The translations under genes were made by a program, and so were the position numbers. A model generated the notes under the pieces. It was given only the letters and a program-made list of their open reading frames with translations. It had not been told where the DNA came from and ran no database searches. Source: Aequoribacter sp003520285 (GTDB taxonomy: Bacteria; Pseudomonadota; Gammaproteobacteria; Pseudomonadales; Halieaceae). From it: a stretch of 17,095 nucleotides of DNA. How positions within the stretch are numbered: position 1 is the first letter of the stretch; each line of letters opens with the position of its first letter. Below, one piece after another: positions 6,605 to 13,514 of the stretch. The stretch is taken from contig CAXAAR010000047.1 in NCBI GenBank assembly GCA_963966765.1, positions 1-17,095 on the forward strand. The letters run 5' to 3'.

Positions 6605-8563
6605 ACACATTCATCACCTCCATGGCAGGCTTTACCGCACGCTGAAGTGGATTGGTCTAGTGGTGCACCGGTCTCCAAACAGTTCGATGACATCTATTTC
6701 AATGCCGAGCGAGGTCTCGAGGAATCGCGCCACGTCTACTTAGAAGGCAACCAAATACCGTCGCGATGGCGGGCACAGACCGAGGCCCAGTTTGTGATTG
6801 CCGAGCTGGGATTTGGTTCTGGTCTCAATTTTTGTGCCACCTACCAAGCCTGGCGCGAGCTCGAAAGCGGTGCTCCGCGGTTACATTTTGTGAGCCTCGA
6901 GGGCTTTCCGATGCGGCTCGAAGATCTCGATAGAACTCTCAGTCATTGGCCAGAGCTCAACGAGATCCGGCAAGAGCTCACTGCTCAGTACCCAGCGCCA
7001 GTGCCAGGTGTGCATCGGTTGCTGTTTGCCAATGGCGCCGTCTGCCTTGATCTGTGGTTTGGGGATGCTGAGTCAGTCAGCGAGCAGTGGACGCAGCAAG
7101 AGCTCGCTGTCGATGCTTGGTACTTAGACGGTTTTGCACCCAGCAAAAACGAATCAATGTGGTCTAAAACGATGCTCCAGCGCATAGCTCAACTGTCTCG
7201 ACCCGGCACCACGGCCTCGACATTCAGTGTCTCTCGACACATCAAAGAGCCCCTACTTGAGGCGGGTTTTGATCTCAAAAAAATGCCAGGATTTGGTCGT
7301 AAACGAGAACAGCTATTTGCCGTCAAGCGCACCCCGCAACAACCGAGTCAGTGGCCCGTCACGCCTTGGCACAGACCAGATCACACTCACGAGGCGCCAG
7401 CAACTGTCACTATTATCGGAGCGGGGCTAGCCGGCTGTTTTAGCGCTTACGCGCTCGCCGAACGCGGTGTTGCCGTGACCCTCCTCGACCCCACCGGTAT
7501 TGCTAATCAAGCGTCTGGCAACACCCAAGCGGTTATTTATTGTCGGATTCCAAAACGTCGAGCTCCGCTGGGTGACTTTGGTATTGCTGCCTACTGTTTC
7601 GCTATTGCGCGCTATCAACATTGGTTCAGAACGGGGTTTTTAACCGCCGGCGAGGATGGCCAGCTGTGCGGCACCTTGCATACCTTAACGGACGAGCCGA
7701 TCACAGATATCGATGACCGATTACGCGGATTGAACCAGCTGGCTTACACTTGCACAGCTGAACAGGCGAGCCAAATCGCCGGCAACCTAATTCAGCAACC
7801 TATGCTGTACTACCCCTCCTCGGGCTGGATCGCGCCACGTAAGCTATGTCAGCGCTTGGCGACTCACCCCAATATTGAGCTTCGAACCGAACGAGCTCTG
7901 ACCGTTGAAACCGATCATCACGCGGCGCGGATCACCACCGAGACAGGGCAATGGGTGAGCGACCAGATTATTATCGCGAGCGGCACTGACTGCACTCACC
8001 TTCTTGGCGCAGACGGATTACCAACCCGATCTATTCGGGGACAAACCACTCAAATTAAAGCGCTCCCCGAGCTCAACGCTGCAATCTGCCATGACGGCTA
8101 CATTGCTCCCGCGATCGATGGACAGCACTGCATCGGCGCAACTTTTGATCTTAACAAGTGTGATGCCAACGCGGATTCGGCCTCAGACACGGTAAATGTG
8201 GCAAAGCTGACGCAGTTTTTGACTTCCGATCCTATCCAAGTGGTCGGCCATCGGGTCGGGTTTCGGTGCACTACACCTGATTACCTGCCCGTGGTCGGTG
8301 CAGTCCCAGATCTTGCCCTGTTACGAGAGCGCTTTGGTGCACTGCAATTCGATTCAAAGCGCTTACTCCCTGTCAGCAGTCCTGTGCGACCGAGGCTGAG
8401 TATTCTTACAGGTTTGGGATCACGTGGACTGACCTATGCACCGCTGGCGGCTGAGATCCTTGCCTCCTCCCTTATGAATGAGCCACTGCCCATCGATACC
8501 TCTATCGCTCGAGGTATTTCACCCATGCGCTTTGCCATTCGACAGTTGATTCGCTCGCAATGA
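6602..8563 (+). CDS. mnmC: bifunctional tRNA 5-methylaminomethyl-2-thiouridine biosynthesis protein MnmC
   Basis: MnmC finishes the mnm5(s2)U wobble modification of tRNA. The C-terminal FAD domain removes carboxymethyl from cmnm5U to give nm5U, and the N-terminal domain methylates it using S-adenosylmethionine. Counted from the GTG at 6647 (add 15 for the CTG start), the methyltransferase motif ELGFGSGLNF is at 53-62, DAWYLDGFAPSKN at 156-168 and GFGRKRE at 215-221. The FAD dinucleotide fold starts with TIIGAGLAG at 255-263. The C-terminus has the family motif LGSRGLTYAPL. The reading frame is conserved upstream of the GTG (WQALPHAEVDW), and homologues carry about 10-15 residues there, so I place the start at CTG 6602 (653 aa, against 668 in E. 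coli). A standard caller would use 6647 (638 aa), which lacks a Shine-Dalgarno. It overlaps the next gene by ATGA. Confidence 0.95.
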   Translation: MTHSSPPWQALPHAEVDWSSGAPVSKQFDDIYFNAERGLEESRHVYLEGNQIPSRWRAQTEAQFVIAELGFGSGLNFCATYQAWRELESGAPRLHFVSLEGFPMRLEDLDRTLSHWPELNEIRQELTAQYPAPVPGVHRLLFANGAVCLDLWFGDAESVSEQWTQQELAVDAWYLDGFAPSKNESMWSKTMLQRIAQLSRPGTTASTFSVSRHIKEPLLEAGFDLKKMPGFGRKREQLFAVKRTPQQPSQWPVTPWHRPDHTHEAPATVTIIGAGLAGCFSAYALAERGVAVTLLDPTGIANQASGNTQAVIYCRIPKRRAPLGDFGIAAYCFAIARYQHWFRTGFLTAGEDGQLCGTLHTLTDEPITDIDDRLRGLNQLAYTCTAEQASQIAGNLIQQPMLYYPSSGWIAPRKLCQRLATHPNIELRTERALTVETDHHAARITTETGQWVSDQIIIASGTDCTHLLGADGLPTRSIRGQTTQIKALPELNAAICHDGYIAPAIDGQHCIGATFDLNKCDANADSASDTVNVAKLTQFLTSDPIQVVGHRVGFRCTTPDYLPVVGAVPDLALLRERFGALQFDSKRLLPVSSPVRPRLSILTGLGSRGLTYAPLAAEILASSLMNEPLPIDTSIARGISPMRFAIRQLIRSQ

Positions 8564-9345
8564 AGTGCATCGTTCTTATCGCCCTACTCGCCAGCTCGAT
8601 AGGCACTGTGGTTCTCGCGAGTACGGCACCACTCGCCCTCAGCTATCGAGTCATTGATCAAGCGCCTCAGAGCAGAGCCGCTTTCGTGCAGGGTTTTACC
8701 TTCGATGCCGGCGACGTACTTCTGGGCACGGGCGGCTATGGTGAGTCACTGTTGCAGCGCATTGATGCCGAGACACATAAGGTGATGCAGCAAGAAGCGT
8801 TGCCGAGGCGCTATTTTGGTGAAGGTGTTGCCGTCAGCGATGATCGTATCCTGCAGTTGACCTGGCGCTCAGGCGTCGTGCTGGTAAGAGATCGGACGTC
8901 ATTAAAGGTGATTGGCCAGTTTCAACGCAGTGGCGAGAGCTGGGGTATCACTCGGTCTCCCTCGCATTTAATCGTGAGCGATGGGTCAGCTACCCTGTCT
9001 TTTTACCACCCCGCTGAGTTTGAATTATCGCATCAAGTCGACGTGAGTGAGGCGGGTAAGCCTCTGCCACTGCTCAACGAACTCGAGTGGATCGATGGAC
9101 TAATCTGGGCCAACATTTGGTATCAAGACCGAATCGTCGCGATTGATCCGAACTCGGGAGAGGTACTGGCCTCACTGGATCTGACAGGCCTGTTGCCGAA
9201 ATCAGAGAGGGCTGTCAACACGGATGTCCTCAATGGCATTGCCTACGACCCGCGCTCCGACGCAATCTGGGTCACAGGAAAACGTTGGCCCTGGCGCTAT
9301 CGCATCGAGATCACCCCCGCAAGACCCAAAGGTTCAGCACATTGA
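8560..9345 (+). CDS. glutaminyl-peptide cyclotransferase, plant-type (glutamine cyclotransferase family)
   Basis: The 261-aa product matches the plant/bacterial glutamine cyclotransferase family (five-bladed beta-propeller), which turns N-terminal glutamine of peptides into pyroglutamate. Residues 1-20 form a signal peptide (hydrophobic run IVLIALLASSIG, cleavage near VLAS), so the enzyme should be periplasmic. Motifs run in order: FVQGFT at 42-47, GTGGYGES at 56-63, YFGEG at 85-89 with the conserved Glu proposed to be catalytic, LTW at 100-102, SDGS at 140-143, NELEWIDG...WANIW at 173-187, LNGIAYD at 224-230 and WVTGKRWP at 237-244. The ATG overlaps the mnmC stop (ATGA), giving translational coupling, though no functional link to tRNA modification is evident. 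N-terminal protection of exported proteins is the likely role; the physiological substrate is unknown. Confidence 0.9.
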   Translation: MKCIVLIALLASSIGTVVLASTAPLALSYRVIDQAPQSRAAFVQGFTFDAGDVLLGTGGYGESLLQRIDAETHKVMQQEALPRRYFGEGVAVSDDRILQLTWRSGVVLVRDRTSLKVIGQFQRSGESWGITRSPSHLIVSDGSATLSFYHPAEFELSHQVDVSEAGKPLPLLNELEWIDGLIWANIWYQDRIVAIDPNSGEVLASLDLTGLLPKSERAVNTDVLNGIAYDPRSDAIWVTGKRWPWRYRIEITPARPKGSAH

Positions 9346-9389
9346 GACAGAGCGCGCTATACTACGCCCTCACCGAGAAGGAGTAAGGA

Positions 9390-12320
9390 ATGACCGCAGG
9401 ATTGGCGCACCACACCGCATTTGAACACCTGAGCTCTCAGCACATCGCATCACTTGCGCTTGACGTGAATCACTACAGGCACAAAGCGACCGGCGCCGAC
9501 CATTACCACCTAGCCTGCGATAGCCCAGAAAACGTATTCTTAGTTGCTGTGCGCACGGTACCCCAAAACTCGACCGGTGTTGCTCACATCCTAGAGCACA
9601 CAGCCTTGTGCGGAAGCCGCCGTTTTCCAGTTCGTGATCCCTTCTTTATGATGTTACGGCGCTCCCTCAATACCTTTATGAACGCCTTCACAAGCTCGGA
9701 CTGGACCGCCTATCCATTTGCCAGTCAGACCCCAAAAGATTTCGATAACCTGCTTCAGATCTATCTTGACGCAGTATTCTTTTCTAACTTGGATCCTCTT
9801 GATTTTGCTCAGGAAGGCCATCGTTTAGAACTCTCAGATAATCAAGACCTCACATCGCCTCTGGTCTACAAAGGGGTGGTATTTAATGAAATGAAAGGCG
9901 CCATGAGCTCGGTTAACAGCCTTTTATGGCAAGCCCTGTCGGCAGCGCTATTCGATAATACTTATCACAACAACAGCGGTGGCGATCCAGAGGCGATCAC
10001 TGAGCTGACTTACTCCGAGCTGAAACAGTTCTATCAAAAGCACTATCACCCCAGCAATGCGATCTTCATGACCTTTGGTGATATACCTGCCGCACAGCAC
10101 CAAGAGCGATTTGAGACCCTCGCCCTAAGCGAATTTGATCGCTCCGATGCCCACATCGAAGTGGATCTTGCAACGCCGATCAGTGAGCCTTTGCGGCTGA
10201 AGCAAGCTTACAGCCTTGACGATTCGGATGATCTGAGCGCCAAAACGCACCTCGTCATGGGCTGGAAACTTGGCGAAAGTCAGAATCTTATGGCTCAACT
10301 CGAAGCGCATCTCGTCACAAACTTACTGCTCGAAAACAGTGCTTCGCCCCTGATGGCGGCTTTGGAAACCACCGAACTTGGTACGGCACCCTCACCTTTG
10401 TGTGGGCTCGAAGACTCGATGCGCGAGATGGTTTTTTGCTGCGGTATTGCCGGAAGTGAGGTAGATCGCGTTGACCAGCTCGAGGATTTAATCCTTGGTG
10501 TGCTAAGGGACTGTGCGCAGTCAGACTTTGCTCCCGAGCAGATCGATGCGGTACTGCACCAGTTAGAGCTGCATCAGCGTGAAATAACAGGAGATGGCAT
10601 GCCCTATGGGCTTAACCTGATCTTGCAAGGATTGAGTGCCGCAACACATTATGGCGATCCTGCGAACGTTCTTGATCTGGATCCTGCATTAGCCAAGCTC
10701 AAACGCAACGTCGAGGATCCAGGTTATATCCAAAAGCTCATCAAGATTTTGCTGCTGGATAATCCACACCGTGTGACCCTCACGCTCGAACCCGATAACA
10801 CCCTGAGCAGTGTCATGGCCGACCGCGAAAAACAGCGTCTCGCCTCGATTAAAGCAGGGCTCTCACCGGCAGACTTACAGGCAATTGCCGATCAGGCCGC
10901 GGCGCTAGAGGCCAGACAAAGCCGAGCCGATGATTCTTCGATTCTACCGAAGGTGAGCATTAGCGATGTGCCAGAGACTCTGCCAGAGCCGAGCTTCACC
11001 GCCGTAGCTAGCCCAATTCAGACCGATCGGTATCCCGCCGGAACCAATGGCTTGATCTATCGAGAATGGGTGGCACCCTTGGCGCAACTGGATCACACTG
11101 AAATGGCCCTGCTGCCGCTTTACACCGATTTCATGACGGATGTCGGGCTGGGCAAGAGCGACTATCTTGCGGTGCAACAGCGTCAGTCTGCGTGCGTCGG
11201 GGGCATTAATACTCACAGTATGATTCGATCTGCCAAAACGAGCTCTGAACAGCTTGAAGGCTACCTCGCCATTACTTCAAAAGCGCTCAAGAATAACGCG
11301 CAAGCGCAACTCGATCTGATGGGAGATACACTGTCTACCGTTCGATTTAACGAACGCAAGCGTATCAAAGAGCTGGTCAGCCAACGCACACAACGACGAG
11401 TGAATGGCATCACTGGTTCCGGCCACAGCCTCGCCATGAGTGCTGCTGGCGCGACGCATTCGGCACTCGCTAATCTTCAAGATCAACTGGGTGGATTGCG
11501 AGCTATCCAAAGACTGAAGCTTCTAGACGCAAATTTAGCAGATGATGCCGTGCTCGATCAGCTCACTCAAGATCTAGCAGCCCTCCATAGCACGATCCTA
11601 TGCGGCAGTGGTCGACATTTAATCGTTGCTGAGTCGCAAGTGCTTGAAACACTCCAAGACACCATGGCGCACTGGACCATCGAATCTGCAGCGAATCGAC
11701 AACCCCTGACACACTCGCCATTCGAGCCAGCCAGCAAAAATCAACTCTGGCTAACCAACACCTCGGTTTACTTCTGCGCCAAGGCGTATCCGACAGTCAC
11801 AATGGAACACCCCGATGGGGCGGCGCTGACGGTTCTTGGAGGACTGATGCGCAATGGGTATTTGCATCGCGCCATTCGTGAACAAGGCGGCGCCTATGGT
11901 GGCGGCGCCTCTCAGGACGGCAGCACCGGGGTATTCCGATTTTACTCCTACCGCGATCCCAGGCTGCAAGAGACACTGACCGACTTCGACCACGCCATTT
12001 CATGGGCCAAGCAGAACAGCTACTCAGATGAAGCTCTCGAGGAAGCGATTTTGGGCGTGATTGCTGCCATTGATAAGCCATCATCACCAGCAGGCGCCTG
12101 TAAACAGCATTTTCATAACCGTTTATTTGGCCACACCCACCTCGATCGACTGGCGTTCAGATCGCGAATTCTGGCCTGTACTCGATCGGATATCGAGCGA
12201 GCGCTAGAAACCTACTTCGGCGCAGATCGAGCCTCTACGGCGGTCGTAGCCCCCAACGCCACTGAAACCGAACACAGCCAGTGGATCAGGGATATTGGCA
12301 TGGTCGTAGAGCGCATCTAG
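9390..12320 (+). CDS. M16C zinc metallopeptidase, presequence protease (PreP/Cym1)-like
   Basis: The 976-aa protein matches the single-chain PreP/Cym1 group of M16C, which closes two halves around a chamber and degrades short unfolded peptides. The inverted zinc motif HILEH is at 66-70 (H66, H70 ligands, E69 catalytic), within the PreP context GVAHILEHTALCGS. The distal ligand is E167 in FNEMKG. The N-terminal half also has RDPFF and NTFMNAFT. The C-terminal half contains the HRAIREQGGAYGGGAS segment, which in the family supplies substrate-binding Arg/Tyr residues. There is no signal peptide, so it should be cytoplasmic. The start at 9390 is supported by AAGGAG six bases upstream. It follows the cyclotransferase by 44 bp in the same direction and is probably co-transcribed; a TATACT near 9358 could be an internal -10, but no good -35 fits. 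Length is normal for the family. Confidence 0.94.
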   Translation: MTAGLAHHTAFEHLSSQHIASLALDVNHYRHKATGADHYHLACDSPENVFLVAVRTVPQNSTGVAHILEHTALCGSRRFPVRDPFFMMLRRSLNTFMNAFTSSDWTAYPFASQTPKDFDNLLQIYLDAVFFSNLDPLDFAQEGHRLELSDNQDLTSPLVYKGVVFNEMKGAMSSVNSLLWQALSAALFDNTYHNNSGGDPEAITELTYSELKQFYQKHYHPSNAIFMTFGDIPAAQHQERFETLALSEFDRSDAHIEVDLATPISEPLRLKQAYSLDDSDDLSAKTHLVMGWKLGESQNLMAQLEAHLVTNLLLENSASPLMAALETTELGTAPSPLCGLEDSMREMVFCCGIAGSEVDRVDQLEDLILGVLRDCAQSDFAPEQIDAVLHQLELHQREITGDGMPYGLNLILQGLSAATHYGDPANVLDLDPALAKLKRNVEDPGYIQKLIKILLLDNPHRVTLTLEPDNTLSSVMADREKQRLASIKAGLSPADLQAIADQAAALEARQSRADDSSILPKVSISDVPETLPEPSFTAVASPIQTDRYPAGTNGLIYREWVAPLAQLDHTEMALLPLYTDFMTDVGLGKSDYLAVQQRQSACVGGINTHSMIRSAKTSSEQLEGYLAITSKALKNNAQAQLDLMGDTLSTVRFNERKRIKELVSQRTQRRVNGITGSGHSLAMSAAGATHSALANLQDQLGGLRAIQRLKLLDANLADDAVLDQLTQDLAALHSTILCGSGRHLIVAESQVLETLQDTMAHWTIESAANRQPLTHSPFEPASKNQLWLTNTSVYFCAKAYPTVTMEHPDGAALTVLGGLMRNGYLHRAIREQGGAYGGGASQDGSTGVFRFYSYRDPRLQETLTDFDHAISWAKQNSYSDEALEEAILGVIAAIDKPSSPAGACKQHFHNRLFGHTHLDRLAFRSRILACTRSDIERALETYFGADRASTAVVAPNATETEHSQWIRDIGMVVERI

Positions 12321-12344
12321 CGCTCGGGTTATAACGCTTAAGCG
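12309..12344. terminator. weak hairpins between convergent genes
   Basis: GAGCGC (12309-12314) pairs perfectly with GCGCTC (12320-12325) across a 5-base loop that includes most of the peptidase stop codon. CGCTTAAGCG at 12335-12344 is a perfect palindrome over the opposing gene's stop. Neither is followed by a T-run, so termination is only suggested by position between convergent genes. Confidence 0.25.
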
Positions 12345-12868
12345 GACAGCCACAGGGCTTTGATCTCTGTGCTGCCCCCCAGTAGCAAGCTCAGCTCGGG
12401 ATAAGTGATAAACACAGTGCCCCAAGACGGGTCCGCTAGCTCTATGCCGCGGCTATTGGCGGAGCGCAATACGCTAAAATGGGGTTGACCAAAAGCCTCG
12501 AAATAAATAATCACCGGGTGCTTCAAGCGAGGTACCAGCTCTAGTGGGATAGCCACGCCACTGGGGGCAAACCCCAGCCGCTTGATAACACGACTCATCT
12601 CAGCATAAGACAGGCCTTGGTGCAGCAACCCGTCGTCGCGTCCACCCGCCTCTTGCACACTCTCGAGCCACAACTGCAAGATCTCTTGCTCACTGGTCGA
12701 TCGTCCGAGTTCATAGGTGAGCTGAGTCGCCACAGATGCGGCCACACGGGAGTAATCCAGGCTCTGCTGGACCACCCCTTCGTCTCGACACTCCACCCAA
12801 GATTCGATCGCCTGCGCTGCGGAAGCGACCAAGATAACGAACGCAAAAAGCAGACTACAGCGGCTCAT
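12338..12868 (-). CDS. secreted C39-peptidase-like protein lacking the catalytic cysteine
   Basis: The 176-aa product has a signal peptide (1-20, ending AAQA) and then the layout of exported C39 papain-like peptidases: QQSLDYS at 34-40 followed by the helix that normally begins with Cys-Gly, then EQEILQLW near 60-67, a GLSYAEM...IKRLGF block at 85-100, PVIIYFEAFGQPHFSVL at 118-134 and LADPSWG at 144-150. The presumed catalytic His (H130) and Asp (D146) are present. At the cysteine position the usual SCGA reads SRVA (R41), so this is probably a pseudoenzyme or peptide-binding protein. C39 proteins of this kind occur beside bacteriocin exporters and as FapD in functional-amyloid operons, but no such partners are visible here. 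Its start lies within the end of the upstream 64-aa gene (14-bp overlap), indicating coupling. The family call is by pattern; remote homology is moderately secure. Confidence 0.75.
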   Translation of the reverse strand: MSRCSLLFAFVILVASAAQAIESWVECRDEGVVQQSLDYSRVAASVATQLTYELGRSTSEQEILQLWLESVQEAGGRDDGLLHQGLSYAEMSRVIKRLGFAPSGVAIPLELVPRLKHPVIIYFEAFGQPHFSVLRSANSRGIELADPSWGTVFITYPELSLLLGGSTEIKALWLSA

Positions 12869-13049
12869 AGAGCCACGTTATATGCCAAATAAAGGCGGCC
12901 GTGAGCACCGAATTCACGCCTGCGATGATACCTAACACGACATACTGTCTGGCCTGCTCCACCAGTTCGTATTCAGCGCCAGGCAGCAAGCTTTCATACA
13001 CCACAAAGGCGAGAATGAGGACCAATTGTATAATAGCTAAGATAGACAC
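12855..13049 (-). CDS. small two-helix membrane protein, 64 aa
   Basis: I recognise no family. The protein starts at GTG 13049 and has two hydrophobic segments, about 2-21 (ILAIIQLVLILAFVVYESLL) and about 38-60 (from YVVLGIIAG to AAFIWHITWLY), joined by an acidic connector (PGAEYELVEQARQ). That is a hairpin inner-membrane topology with a short tail. It overlaps the C39-like gene by 14 bp, the stop codon lying inside the next gene's first codons, which suggests translational coupling and a shared function. The GTG lacks a clear Shine-Dalgarno, and a TTG at codon 9 would cut the first helix, so the start is uncertain. The balanced codon use and two well-formed helices argue that it is real. Confidence 0.55.
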   Translation of the reverse strand: MSILAIIQLVLILAFVVYESLLPGAEYELVEQARQYVVLGIIAGVNSVLTAAFIWHITWLYEPL

Positions 13050-13125
13050 AGCGCCGTAAAATGGCAGTTAGTAGTTTTCAATTTTTACCTTTCGCATAAT
13101 TAGCATCTCTATAATATAAAAATAA

Positions 13126-13141
13126 ATAGTGCTAACACTAT
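13126..13141 (-). terminator. AT-rich hairpin followed by T-rich tract on the minus strand
   Basis: ATAGTG (13126-13131) pairs perfectly with CACTAT (13136-13141) around a 4-base loop. Reading leftward on the minus strand, the stem is followed by TTATTTTTAT, which resembles the U-tract of an intrinsic terminator. The stem is short and weak. It sits 20 bp after the stop of the possible remnant at 13161. It may instead be part of the promoter region of the 64-aa gene, since TATTAT and TATAGA follow. Confidence 0.3.
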
Positions 13142-13160
13142 CGCTTGGAACCTATTACCG

Positions 13161-13346
13161 TCAATAACCCCAATCCTGTTTACAAAAGGTATCGCAGCTT
13201 GCCGGACCTGTTTTGGAATCTATGGCCGGGCCATTAGTGAAACGGGTCGTAATGGTATGCTTCACACCCGTTTGGAAAAGCACACCCTCATTCGGATTGT
13301 TGACGCGTTTGTCATCAGGATCACCCGCTTTCTGGTTCCGCTGTTC
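13161..13346 (-). pseudogene. possible C-terminal gene remnant, 61 codons without a usable start
   Basis: On the minus strand the frame from 13346 to the TGA at 13163-13161 encodes a hydrophilic, protein-like stretch containing AGDPDDKRVNNPNEG, HTITTRFTNGPAIDS and, at its end, CDTFCKQDWGY. It begins directly after an in-frame TAG, TAA and TGA (13361-13347) and has no ATG; an internal GTG is possible. The same frame is open for about 50 codons upstream (to about 13511), with less convincing composition. This suggests the decayed end of a gene, perhaps for an exported protein given the cysteine pair. I recognise no family. It could also be chance. Confidence 0.25.
13222..13273. repeat. tandem palindrome and inverted repeat
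   Basis: ATGGCC-G-GGCCAT (13222-13234) is a perfect palindrome with a one-base centre. It is followed by AAACGGGT (13240-13247) and its exact complement ACCCGTTT (13266-13273), 18 bp apart. GTGAA and TTCAC within the same interval offer an alternative pairing. It overlaps the possible gene remnant, so the pairing may be incidental. Confidence 0.35.
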
Positions 13347-13514
13347 TCATTATTTTACCTAGCAAGAATGCTCAGAATTATCACTACACTGGTTTTCAAT
13401 ACAGCCCACCCCCTGATCTTTGTGAGAAGAATTAGTGTCGCGAAAGTGGCTGTGCGTTAACAGGTTGGGAGAGTTCAAATGGCGCCCTGATCGGGCAACA
13501 TTGATCTGAGTTGA

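Larger units (their letters stand above)
13050..13514. other. 465-bp gene-poor interval with hairpins and a possible gene remnant
   Basis: This lies between the stop of the permease and the start of the 64-aa membrane protein. It contains an AT-rich stretch (about 13080-13130), three hairpin or palindrome structures listed separately, and a minus-strand run of 61 codons at 13161-13346 with protein-like composition. The plus-strand open frame at 13257-13460 has no ribosome-binding site and lies antisense to that fragment. I see no tRNA or known small RNA in it. Confidence 0.6.

Noticed and set aside
9342..9363. TTGAGA and TATACT as a promoter for the PreP-like gene
   Set aside because: The two boxes are only 10 bp apart, too close for a sigma-70 promoter; read-through from the upstream genes is enough.
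13012..13104. Very short minus-strand frame beginning ATGCTAATTATG upstream of the 64-aa gene
   Set aside because: It encodes only 12 residues and has no ribosome-binding site; a leader peptide cannot be supported from this alone.
13257..13460. Plus-strand 67-codon open frame encoding a hydrophobic, Arg-rich peptide
   Set aside because: There is no ribosome-binding site, the composition does not look like a membrane protein with clear helices, and it lies antisense to a more protein-like minus-strand fragment.
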